DNA of 64,000 nt from Desulfogranum mediterraneum DSM 13871. GTDB taxonomy: Bacteria > Desulfobacterota > Desulfobulbia > Desulfobulbales > Desulfobulbaceae. The position numbers and the translations under genes were made by a program. The stretch lies in assembly GCF_000429965.1 (NCBI RefSeq), contig NZ_KE387005.1, forward strand, positions 27,347 to 91,346. The letters run 5' to 3'. Positions 27,672 to 34,924 of this stretch are shown here, piece after piece. Within the stretch, counting starts at the first letter, position 1; each line of letters starts with the position of its first letter. The notes under the pieces are model-generated. The model was not told where the DNA came from and made no database searches. It saw nothing but the letters and a program-made list of their open reading frames with translations.

Positions 27672-27716
27672 TAAAAAAAAGCCATGGAAGCACTCGGCTT
27701 CCATGGCTTTTTTCAT
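27672..27716 (-). terminator. Terminator between rpsT and trpE
   Basis: A perfect 11-bp stem GCCATGGAAGC/GCTTCCATGGC with loop ACTCG and an eight-residue T-run on the minus strand. Because it also has T residues on the plus side it could work in both directions. It ends rpsT transcription and sits immediately before trpE. Confidence 0.92.
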
Positions 27717-27752
27717 CTGCAAGGCTGTGAAGGGGATAACGCTGTTTCCACC

Positions 27753-28025
27753 TTATCCAAGCGGCTGCATGTTGTTCACCCGTCTGGTGAGACGAGAAAC
27801 CTTCCTTGATGCCGTATTCTTATGAATGGTTCCCTTGGTCGCAGTCTTCTGGATCACGGGAATGGCAGACTGGAGTGCATCCTTGGCCTGCTCTTCAGAA
27901 CCGGCAACAAGAGCTTCCTCAACCTTACGAATGGCGGTTTTCATTGTTGATTTGTTCATGCGGTTACGCAGGCGACGAACTTTCGATTGACGGTCTCTCT
28001 TGAGCGCAGACTTATGATTGGCCAT
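27753..28025 (-). CDS. rpsT: 30S ribosomal protein S20
   Basis: A 90-residue, highly basic primary 16S rRNA-binding protein. The N-terminus ANHKSALKRDRQSKVRRLRN and the C-terminal TIHKNTASRKVSRL are diagnostic. GGAG precedes the ATG, and a strong promoter lies about 60 nt upstream. In other bacteria S20 represses its own translation; the leader here is long enough for that, but no structure is evident. Confidence 0.98.
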   Translation of the reverse strand: MANHKSALKRDRQSKVRRLRNRMNKSTMKTAIRKVEEALVAGSEEQAKDALQSAIPVIQKTATKGTIHKNTASRKVSRLTRRVNNMQPLG

Positions 28026-28086
28026 GAATTACTCCTAACTCCTTATTGTACATATCTCAAATGAAATAGTGAAATTTAAACCCTGT

Positions 28087-28115
28087 TAAATAACGAAACC
28101 AGATTGTTTTGTCAA
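28087..28115 (-). promoter_or_regulatory. Strong sigma-70 promoter of rpsT
   Basis: On the minus strand, consensus TTGACA (28110-28115), exactly 17 nt spacer, and TATTTA (28087-28092). Transcription would start near 28080, giving a leader of about 55 nt before the rpsT ATG. Confidence 0.8.
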
Positions 28116-28142
28116 GATTATTACCGACTACCTGAGATTATT

Positions 28143-30005
28143 TCACTCGCCCTGCTGCTCCTCTCCCAGCACCAGGCCGGTGGCTCTGCTGAAATCAGCC
28201 GAGTCGACCAGGGCCTCTTCGAAGCGGGCTCCGCCGAGTTGAGCCTCTGTAAAATCAGCATGATATAAGTCTGCCTCCCGAAAATCAGCGTCCCGCAGGT
28301 CAGCCCCCTGAAAGTTGGCTCCCTTCAGATTGGCACCACGAAAATCCGCGCCTTGAAGCGTACTCCGGCTCAGGTTGACCCGCTCCAGGTCCATCTTCTT
28401 AAAGCCCTTACCGCTTAAATCCAGCCCACTCAGGTTGCACTCTACACAGCGTTCCTCATCAAATAAGCGCTCAATGAGACGCGCCTCTCTGGCCTGGGCC
28501 TGATCCGGGGTTTCAACGGTGTACACCGCCTGCGGCGAAGCCTCCTTGGCTCCGGCCCCCTGCCCTGCCTCTCCGCCGGCAAGCAGTCCGCTCACCGACA
28601 GGGGCGCAGCCCCCTCTTGGTTCCCTCCCGCCCCGGGAGCAGTGGAGGAAGCCGGCGGCTTAACCGCCTTATCCTGGGGAAGCCGGACGGCTGCCTCTTG
28701 ACTGGTCCTACGCTTTGACTGGGCAGCCATCTCGGCAAGGCTCACGGCCCGGGGGATATCGCCCTCAACAGCGGGCTTTGGGGCGGGCTCTTCTCCCGGT
28801 GCACGCTCCTCTGCAACGATGAACTCCTCCATGTTGCTGACCCCATCGGGGGTCGCTGGCAGGGCCTTGGAGACCGCCACCTCTTCTGTCACCTCTTCCG
28901 TCACCGGTTCTGCCACCGGCTCAAGAGGCGCCAGCTCTTCTCCGGCCGGGGCAGCGCCTGCCCGAACCGCTTGCCTGGTTTCAACGGGGACGACTCCAGT
29001 GAGCCCTCCTGCCACGGGCACCTTGCCCCTTGCAGCCTCCACAACGGTAAGCTGCCCATCACTGGCAGCTGGCTGTTTTGCCGTCCTCTCCCCTGAGACC
29101 TCCGGGGCCTGGGCTGGCCCGGTTTTAATCCCTGCGGGCAGCACCTTCAGCTCACCGAGAGCGTCCGGTTCTGCAGGGGGATGCGCCTCCCGGGGCACAG
29201 GCGGCCGGACAAGCTCAGGCTGCACAGCCTGGCGTTTCTTCTCCTCCTTCAAGACGAGCTCCGCGGCCACAGCTGCTGGAGGCGACTCGCTGCTCCTGGC
29301 CGGTGTGATGACCGCAGCGGCCGGGACAACGGCGGCGGCCATCAACCCACTCTGCTTGGGTCGATCCTGCTCGGCAGAGACTCCTGGAACAGGCTGAACA
29401 GCTTGAGATCGGGCGACAGGAGCGTCTGGCTGCCGAGCCGCCGAGAGCGCGGCCCGCTGAGGGGACGACGGCTCCTCGACCTCATCCGCAGCGCCCGGGG
29501 AGGGCTCCATCCCCACCTCCTGGGTATAGGGAACCCTCTTTGACCTGGACGCCTCGGGTACATGGACCTTCTCGCCGCTGCCGGAAAAATCATCACCCTC
29601 TTCCTGCCGTCGGGTGACGATGGCACCGTCAATGAGGGCCGTATCAAGAAAGGCACCCTCAAGTACCGCACCGGTCAGATTGGCACCCCGCAGATCGGCA
29701 CCGGCCAGATCGGCCCCCCCCAGGGCAGCGCCCTGGAGATTACTGTTTTGCAGGTTAGCCCCTGATAAATCGGCGAGAAAGAGCTTTGCCCCGGCAAGGT
29801 TAGCCCCGGCCAGGTTGGCACCGGCCAGATCCATTCGGGTCATCACCGCACCGGCCAGATCGCAACCAGGGCATTGCCGGGTGGCGACCAGTTGTTTAAA
29901 ATTTTCCTGAACAGGCGGACGGGTTGAACCCAGGGGTGCCGCAGAGACACCCACTGCCAGGCCGCCGACCACCAGACAGGAAAACGCAAAAAGCGAATAT
30001 TTCAT
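28143..30005 (-). CDS. Exported protein with two pentapeptide-repeat blocks
   Basis: A 620-residue exported protein. After a signal peptide (MKYSLFAFSCL... to VSAAP), residues about 40-130 form a right-handed pentapeptide-repeat helix (A-N-L/A-D-L motifs, e.g. ANLAGANLAGAKL). About 370 residues rich in Pro, Ala, Glu and Val, clearly disordered, follow. A second pentapeptide block lies near the C-terminus (about 520-610, e.g. ADFRGANLKGANFQGADLR). Each block is preceded by a CXXC pair (CPGC, CVEC), a recurring cap in such proteins. The function is unknown; a bridging or scaffold role between two periplasmic partners is an inference from the dumbbell layout. The ATG at 30005 is chosen for the upstream GGAG. 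It is monocistronic. Confidence 0.85.
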   Translation of the reverse strand: MKYSLFAFSCLVVGGLAVGVSAAPLGSTRPPVQENFKQLVATRQCPGCDLAGAVMTRMDLAGANLAGANLAGAKLFLADLSGANLQNSNLQGAALGGADLAGADLRGANLTGAVLEGAFLDTALIDGAIVTRRQEEGDDFSGSGEKVHVPEASRSKRVPYTQEVGMEPSPGAADEVEEPSSPQRAALSAARQPDAPVARSQAVQPVPGVSAEQDRPKQSGLMAAAVVPAAAVITPARSSESPPAAVAAELVLKEEKKRQAVQPELVRPPVPREAHPPAEPDALGELKVLPAGIKTGPAQAPEVSGERTAKQPAASDGQLTVVEAARGKVPVAGGLTGVVPVETRQAVRAGAAPAGEELAPLEPVAEPVTEEVTEEVAVSKALPATPDGVSNMEEFIVAEERAPGEEPAPKPAVEGDIPRAVSLAEMAAQSKRRTSQEAAVRLPQDKAVKPPASSTAPGAGGNQEGAAPLSVSGLLAGGEAGQGAGAKEASPQAVYTVETPDQAQAREARLIERLFDEERCVECNLSGLDLSGKGFKKMDLERVNLSRSTLQGADFRGANLKGANFQGADLRDADFREADLYHADFTEAQLGGARFEEALVDSADFSRATGLVLGEEQQGE

Positions 30006-30704
30006 CAGATACTCCACAAAGTATTCCAGCAGGCCGTCCCCGGACAGGGGCGGCGCAAAGAGGTCGCTGCCAGTTACAACACCAATCTTCTGATTTGGAT
30101 GTCCCTAACCATCTCCAGAGCCATTCCCGAAGGCGTCCCAGCACCGGGAGAGACACTCCCCCGAAGTCCGCCGGGCAAGCCACGCAAAGGCCCTTTGCTC
30201 TGACTCTTTACCCGACAAGTGACCAAGGGGCAATAATCTTCACACCCATAGGAGTAAGGATCTGGTCAGCAGCCGGGGCTCCCTCCCGGGCAGACGCTGG
30301 TCCGGCCCGGCAGGAGACGTGGTAGCCTTACTCTTCATCCAACTGAAACAACGCCCTTTTATTGAAAAAACCCAGACTGAGACCAAGGATTCTCCCCGGC
30401 CTCCCACTGGCTGAGCAGGCCCGTAGTCAGGAACCTGGAAACATGGTCAAAAAGCCATTGACGGCTGGTAGAGGATGGGGGTATATCCCTTGAGTCCACC
30501 TTCAAAAGTTGCTTTTTCTTCCAGTCTCTGCGTTGCGCTTGAAAATTTTATCCTCGGCATATCACCATATCATCCATATGCCTGCGATAAAATGTATCGG
30601 CCGCCTTGACCCTGATCAAAAAGTCCAATTTTTCAAAGTGGCCGTGAGACAGCAGCAGCTGAGAACCACCAGATCCCCTTTTCCCCAGGAGCCAGAACGG
30701 TCCC
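30006..30704. other. Intergenic region containing long hairpin element D
   Basis: A gap of about 700 nt between divergent genes. Apart from the hairpin element at 30495-30643 I see no gene and no confident promoter; open frames here lack ribosome sites and family features. Confidence 0.55.
30495..30643 (-). repeat. Long hairpin element, copy D
   Basis: About 149 bp in minus orientation. The ends read TCCACCTTCAAAA and TTTTTCAAAGTGGCC on the plus strand. The core contains the inner arms TTTTATCCTCGGCATAT and ATATGCCTGCGATAAAAT, which form a hairpin. Flanks TTGAG and GTGAG match at four of five bases, suggesting an aged 5-bp duplication. Confidence 0.78.
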
Positions 30705-31103
30705 ATGTCCTTGCACACGCTTCTCTTTCCCGCGGAATCAAGGACCTTTCCCGGCAAACGCTGGAGCAACGTCCTTTTACGAAGTGGCCACCTCTGCGCC
30801 GCAGCAGTCTACTCCGGAGGCCTCTACTTCATGGTAGAGCCTGACCAGCTCGCTCCCTGGTACCTGCTCACGGCGGTGAGCGGTGGCCTGATGCTGGCTG
30901 CCGACCTCTACAGCAACGGCAAGCACCTCTTCCAAAACCGGGGCTTCTTCATCCTGGTCAAGCTGTTGATCCTGGGCCTCCTCTTCCACACCGACACCAC
31001 CAGCAGCTGGGCCATCCTGGCCATCATCTTCCTGTCCGGGATCACCTCCCACGCCACCGGTCGTTTCCGCTACTACTCGATCTTCCATGGGCGTCAGCTC
31101 TGA
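30705..31103 (+). CDS. Small multi-pass membrane protein, unknown
   Basis: I do not recognise the family. It has 132 residues with about four hydrophobic segments (near 26-43, 52-68, 80-95 and 98-112), consistent with an inner-membrane protein, and a short basic tail (GRFRYYSIFHGRQL). There is no known motif. The start at 30705 lacks a strong ribosome site, so a later start is possible. The opposite-strand frame here is a shadow. Its neighbours are a hairpin element and the MerR/NrfD locus on the other strand. Moderate confidence that it is real, based on the regular membrane-protein pattern. Confidence 0.65.
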   Translation: MSLHTLLFPAESRTFPGKRWSNVLLRSGHLCAAAVYSGGLYFMVEPDQLAPWYLLTAVSGGLMLAADLYSNGKHLFQNRGFFILVKLLILGLLFHTDTTSSWAILAIIFLSGITSHATGRFRYYSIFHGRQL

Positions 31104-31143
31104 GTTCCCCTGGTCACCTGCATGGGCCCGGGTGCAGGGCACG

Positions 31144-31176
31144 AAAAAGGCCCCAGCCAATGAATGGCTGGGGCCT
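31144..31176 (-). terminator. Terminator of the first merR gene
   Basis: An 11-bp GC-rich stem (AGGCCCCAGCC/GGCTGGGGCCT) with a 7-nt loop, followed on the minus strand by TTTTT. It lies 50 nt after the merR stop codon. Confidence 0.93.
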
Positions 31177-31228
31177 GGTAAGCTATGAAGCAACGAAGCA
31201 ATCCGGGCAGACCTCTCTACCCTAAGGG

Positions 31229-31585
31229 TCAGCTGAGATTCTGCACCTTCCGCGACTTCTGCTTATCGATCTTTTTCGGAATGAGCCCATTGGACATAAA
31301 GGCGGTACACTCTTTCCTTTTTTCAAACGGACAATCGGTGATATTCCAACAGGGGGTATATTGCAGCAATTTTTTTACCGCCGCTATGGAGACCCCGTGT
31401 TCATGAATCATCTCGCGCAGGCACTCAATCCATTTGATATCGTTCATGGTGTAGTAACGCCATTTGCCCTTTCGCATCGGCGTCACCAGACCTTCCTGTT
31501 CGTAGATCCTCAGTGTTCTCGGATGAACCGAGAGCATCTGAGCAGCAACGCCTATGGTAAAGATCGCTTTTTTTTCGTCAATCAT
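31229..31585 (-). CDS. MerR-family regulator with conserved cysteines (copy 1)
   Basis: A 118-residue winged-helix regulator. The N-terminal MerR DNA-binding part (TIGVAAQMLSVHPRTLRIYEQEGL) resembles HspR/GlnR-type heat-shock or nitrogen regulators. The C-terminal part has C55, C79, C85 and C93; the same spacing occurs in the second MerR of this window (C64, C88, C94, C101). A metal or Fe-S ligand set or a redox switch is inferred. The gene follows nrfD across a 77-nt gap holding a hairpin, and is followed by a terminator. AGAGG precedes the ATG. The likely target is the adjacent redox genes. Confidence 0.88.
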   Translation of the reverse strand: MIDEKKAIFTIGVAAQMLSVHPRTLRIYEQEGLVTPMRKGKWRYYTMNDIKWIECLREMIHEHGVSIAAVKKLLQYTPCWNITDCPFEKRKECTAFMSNGLIPKKIDKQKSRKVQNLS

Positions 31586-31606
31586 CTTGCGCCTCTTTTC
31601 CTGAAG

Positions 31607-31639
31607 AGGTGCCCCTCACCTCTTGGATGAGGGGCACCT
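31607..31639 (-). promoter_or_regulatory. Intercistronic hairpin between nrfD and merR (copy 1)
   Basis: A perfect 12-bp stem AGGTGCCCCTCA/TGAGGGGCACCT with a 9-nt loop, 24 nt after the nrfD stop and 22 nt before the merR start. No T-run follows on the minus strand, so partial termination or mRNA processing that lowers merR expression is more likely than a full stop. A hairpin of different sequence occupies the same place in the second nrfD-merR module. Confidence 0.6.
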
Positions 31640-31662
31640 GATCGAGTTGATCCTTATGGTTC

Positions 31663-32850
31663 TCAGTGGCTGTCGTGGCCGGAGAATCGTTTACCAAAAA
31701 AGCGCTCGCCCTGGAGAAAGAGCATCCCGGTCAGACCGATACCGGCCATGGCCACGATCCATTCCGGACCAGAGGGCGCATAGTTGAAGTAGGTCGGCAC
31801 AGAGGCATCAAACTCGGCCAGGGTGGGCACGATCTGTCCTGCGGTGACCATATCCAAGCGGGCGATAAACATCCCGACCAGGGCCATGATCCCTGCCAAT
31901 GACATGGCAGCCAGACTCTTCATCCGGGTTAAGGCCAGCAACAGGATGGGAGCGACCAGGCCAACCCCGACCTCCAGTACCCAGAAGTTGGTCGAGAGCG
32001 GTCCGGTGTAGAGGGCATCTGCAGCGGTCCGGCCGCCCACAGAGCCGCCGACATAGAAGGAAGCCATCTTCCAGAAGGTGGAGACACTGACCAGAATCAA
32101 CATCAGCAAGAGTACCTTACCGGCAGCCTGGACCCCTTCAAAGACCTGTTGCTCCATACGCTGACCGCGAATTACCGCGGCAAAGTGAGTGAAGACGATG
32201 GCTGCGGCCGCACCGGAGAGGAAGGCACAGGCCAGGAAGTAGACCGGCAGCTGGGCGCCGTACCAGAAGGGACGGGCAGCCAGGGTTGCAAAGACGCCTC
32301 CCAGACAGGTATTGGCCGCCACCTCGGCAAGACCGCCCAGAATACCGAAGAACAGGGCCAGCTTGTACTGCTTGGTGAGAATCAGCCAGAACTCGAGGAG
32401 GATAAAGCCCAGGGCCATACCGTAGAGGGTTCCCATCCACCAGATATTGGAGGTTACATTGGGGGAGATGATGTTGTAGATTGCCATCCGCCACGGGTTG
32501 ACAATCTCCATCCCGATCACGGTAAAGGCGCTGATGATGGTGATCAGCGAGATCCAGACCATCCGGTTAGCCAGGGGGGCCAGCTTGTTGCCGCCAAAGA
32601 CATGGCTGATCGCGGCCAGCAGGCAGAGCCCGGTGGAGGTGATGGCAAAGAAGGCATAGGTGGAGATGAGCAGTCCCCAGGGTACCTCACGACTGACATT
32701 GTAGACATGCTCATGACCGACAAAGAAACCATACAGACCGGTGGCTATGCCGACGGCCAGAAGCAGGCCAAAGGCACCGGAAAGATAGTTGACGGAAGGA
32801 CTCGCTACTTCAGGCTCGGCCGTTGCAGCAAAGGGGAAACTGTTTACCAT
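31663..32850 (-). CDS. NrfD/PsrC-family quinone-interacting membrane subunit (copy 1)
   Basis: A 395-residue inner-membrane protein with about ten helices, of the polysulfide reductase NrfD family, which binds menaquinone/menaquinol and couples to periplasmic FeS and cytochrome subunits. The conserved segment GHEHVYNVSREVPWGLLIS and NPWRMAIYNIISPN..SNIWWMG are typical. GAGGAGGT precedes the ATG at 32850. It is separated from the upstream FeS-cytochrome genes by a terminator and a hairpin element, so it has its own transcription start. A close paralogue with the same MerR neighbour lies at 45293-46486. Confidence 0.92.
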   Translation of the reverse strand: MVNSFPFAATAEPEVASPSVNYLSGAFGLLLAVGIATGLYGFFVGHEHVYNVSREVPWGLLISTYAFFAITSTGLCLLAAISHVFGGNKLAPLANRMVWISLITIISAFTVIGMEIVNPWRMAIYNIISPNVTSNIWWMGTLYGMALGFILLEFWLILTKQYKLALFFGILGGLAEVAANTCLGGVFATLAARPFWYGAQLPVYFLACAFLSGAAAAIVFTHFAAVIRGQRMEQQVFEGVQAAGKVLLLMLILVSVSTFWKMASFYVGGSVGGRTAADALYTGPLSTNFWVLEVGVGLVAPILLLALTRMKSLAAMSLAGIMALVGMFIARLDMVTAGQIVPTLAEFDASVPTYFNYAPSGPEWIVAMAGIGLTGMLFLQGERFFGKRFSGHDSH

Positions 32851-32878
32851 GGTGTACCTCCTCAGGTTACTCTAATTG

Positions 32879-32907
32879 TAGATAGTCTTAGCTGAAATAT
32901 TGAACAA
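32879..32907 (-). promoter_or_regulatory. Candidate promoter of nrfD copy 1
   Basis: On the minus strand TTGTTC (32902-32907), 17-nt spacer and TATCTA (32879-32884), 29 nt before the nrfD ATG. It abuts hairpin element E, whose left flank begins at 32909. Confidence 0.4.
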
Positions 32908-32913
32908 TCTATA

Positions 32914-33052
32914 CGGTAGCTTGAAAAATTAGATTTTTCGATCAAGGTCAAGGCGCGCGATCAATTTTACCGTAGGCATATATTTGATATTCCGAGGATA
33001 AAATTTTGAGCGCAACGCCGAGATTGGAAGAAAAAGCTTTTTTCAAGGTGAC
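32914..33052 (+). repeat. Long hairpin element, copy E (best-preserved)
   Basis: A 139-bp element flanked by perfect direct repeats CTATA (32909-32913 and 33053-33057). Ends: CGGTAGCTTGAAAAATT and TTTTTTCAAGGTGAC. The core has GATCAAGGTCAAGGCGCGCG, inner arms ATTTTACCGTAGGCATAT and ATATTCCGAGGATAAAAT, and CGCCGAGATTGGAAGAAAAA. The whole can fold into a long two-stage hairpin. The right duplication contains the stop codon of the small membrane protein gene. Confidence 0.85.
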
Positions 33053-33286
33053 CTATAGCCTTGCCGGCTCTATCATCTCTTGTCGCTGTTCTTCACTGCC
33101 CAGCGATTTCAGCCCCAGAAGAACAACCACGGCTGAAAAGGGTCCAAGGGCCAGGAACAGCAGGAACGAACAACAGAACCAAAACCACTCACTGATCTGA
33201 GTCAGATGGGCCTTGATCCACGAGATCAGAACATGACCGCCATCAGTTCTCATCTCTTTTACTTGGTTGGGCTGGAGAGTATTCAT
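33053..33286 (-). CDS. Small single-pass membrane protein
   Basis: A 77-residue product with a polar N-terminus (about 35 residues) and a single strongly hydrophobic segment containing W and F residues (about 38-65), then a short charged tail. The ATG at 33286 follows AGAGGAAG. No family is recognised. Position between the cytochrome genes and nrfD suggests a small accessory subunit of the redox complex, but that is inference. The stop codon lies in the 5-bp direct repeat at the right edge of hairpin element E, so the last residues may have been changed by its insertion. Confidence 0.65.
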   Translation of the reverse strand: MNTLQPNQVKEMRTDGGHVLISWIKAHLTQISEWFWFCCSFLLFLALGPFSAVVVLLGLKSLGSEEQRQEMIEPARL

Positions 33287-34110
33287 CGTCTTCCTCTTTC
33301 TCTTTGCTCGCAGGTGGTTGCGATGCTTTACCCTGCTATCGCAAGGGGTGTGCCAAAAACAGAAACCCAACGGCCCGAGAAAGAACAAAACAGATAAGCC
33401 ATTGAAATCTATAGATCATAACAACCTGCACCCAAAGACCTACAAGTTTTAGAGGAAGAGACGGGCTCCAACTTATCTCTCCTGTGGACGCAAAACGCTC
33501 CCTGCTGCGACGGCCAGGATGGCGAAGATCACGCCCTTGCAGACCGCACCCTGCCCAGCTGACCCAACGGTCACTTCAACTCTCTTTCGAGCAGTTAGCT
33601 CTGAAATCGACGCAGCCATCACCTTGCCCCACAGAAACAACCACCAGAAAAAGCATCTGCGCGCCAGAGGAAACCCCTTGTCTTTACATAATAATTCAAA
33701 CAAGTTACCCAGACAGGCACCCTGCAATGGCACAAAACGCGCCCAAAACTCAAACCAGAGAGGTCCGAGTTTAGCCCGGAGCAAGCCTCCCCAGGCCAAG
33801 CAGGAGATAGCATGCGGTCGGGGCAGGCCCCACCCTGCAGACATATGGGGAGCTCAGCCCTGATGTTACAGGGGAGGCCAGAGGAGAATGAATCCACGGA
33901 TAATCAGGGAATAAAAGAAAGAGCAGGAGACTAAAGGGGCAAGAGGGAACAGGGGCGAGACAGCGAGGGAGGCGCCCTCGCCAGAGGCAGCAGAGAAAGA
34001 GGGAAGGAGGGGACAGCTAAGAGAGCGTACCGGCAGCAGACGGCGGGGGCCTCTTCCAGCTCAGTTGACAATGACTCCTGGATAGTATCCTGAAGCTCCC
34101 CCAATACAAC
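33287..34110. other. Region without a confident gene
   Basis: About 820 nt. A minus-strand frame at 33473-33844 ends with a 48-residue stretch beginning MAASISELTARK that could be a small membrane peptide, but it has no family support. A plus-strand frame at 33484-33774 overlaps it. Purine-rich strings occupy 33890-34015. I call no gene. Confidence 0.5.
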
Positions 34111-34150
34111 AAAAAGGCCGCCAAGGAAGCAGAACGCTTCCTGGGCGGCC
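34111..34150 (-). terminator. Terminator of the FeS-cytochrome operon
   Basis: A long stem GGCCGCC-A-AGGAAGC / GCTTCCT-G-GGCGGCC with loop AGAAC, followed on the minus strand by TTTTTG. It ends transcription 48 nt after the cytochrome stop codon. Confidence 0.92.
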
Positions 34151-34197
34151 GAGTCAGATCATCCACCGCTGGAGTGGAACAGCTGAACGCTTGGGAA

Positions 34198-34905
34198 TCA
34201 GTGATCCTTTCCCTGGGCAGCATCGCCGCCGCCATGCATCCGTTCAAAACCCTTTACCCCGATATGGCAGGTGGTACAGAGGGTATCCGAGGCAAAGGCG
34301 TCGTCACCGTTATGACAAGCACCACAGTATTTTCCCTCGTAGAGGGCAGCCATGGTGAATTTTTCAGGCTGCTCCTCGGCAGCACCGAGGCGCATCTTAA
34401 AGAGTTCATCGTGGCAACTGGCGCACTCAAAGCCCATCTCGGTATGGGCACCATGGTCAAAGATAACCGCCTTTACCGGCTTGACAAAGACTATGGTCTC
34501 GGGCTCGACCATATCGCTGCCGTGGCAGGTGACACAGCTCTCCTCCTCGGTGCTGCTGAAGGCGGTATCACCATCATGGCAGGTACCGCAGTAGAGGCCC
34601 GCCTCCAGAGAGGCCATGGTATAATCCCCGTTGGCCTTGGCAGCCCCGCGCCTGCGCTCAAAGGTGTCTGGATGACAGCTGTCACAGGACAGTTCATACT
34701 CGATGACATGGGACTTGTGACTGAACATCGCATCAACCGGCTCTTTGGCCAGGATCAAGGTGTCCCCGTAGGACTGGAAGACCTTCTCTTCAACAGCCTC
34801 TTCGCCCTGGGCGGGAGCCGTTGCCTGTACCGTTGCGCCCAAAAAGCTTACGCCGGCGACGGTTGCCATGCCGAGAACTGCGAACAACTTCAATGACACT
34901 CTCAT
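34198..34905 (-). CDS. Hexaheme cytochrome with duplicated triheme domain
   Basis: A 235-residue periplasmic cytochrome. After a signal peptide (about 1-30) there are six CXXCH sites at 74, 106, 124, 161, 194 and 210. They fall into two similar triheme units (about 58-130 and 147-216), each with F-S/D-H..H, a CXXCH, G-A-A, T-M-A-x-L, C-G-x-C-H and a last C-x-T-C-H: an internal tandem duplication of the cytochrome c7/c3-like fold. It lies 19 nt after the FeS-protein gene with its own AAGGAGAG ribosome site, and a terminator follows. The likely role is to accept electrons from the FeS subunit, or donate to it, in the periplasm. Confidence 0.93.
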   Translation of the reverse strand: MRVSLKLFAVLGMATVAGVSFLGATVQATAPAQGEEAVEEKVFQSYGDTLILAKEPVDAMFSHKSHVIEYELSCDSCHPDTFERRRGAAKANGDYTMASLEAGLYCGTCHDGDTAFSSTEEESCVTCHGSDMVEPETIVFVKPVKAVIFDHGAHTEMGFECASCHDELFKMRLGAAEEQPEKFTMAALYEGKYCGACHNGDDAFASDTLCTTCHIGVKGFERMHGGGDAAQGKDH

Positions 34906-34924
34906 GGAATCTCTCCTTCAATGG

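Noticed and set aside
27660-27706. Twenty-codon frame starting MKKAMEAECF before trpE, read as a trp leader peptide
   Set aside because: It contains no Trp codons, has no ribosome site, and most of it is the terminator hairpin itself.
33473-33844. 123-codon minus-strand frame between the small membrane protein and the cytochrome terminator
   Set aside because: Trp/Phe/Cys-rich in its first part, as expected from a shadow frame, and without family support.
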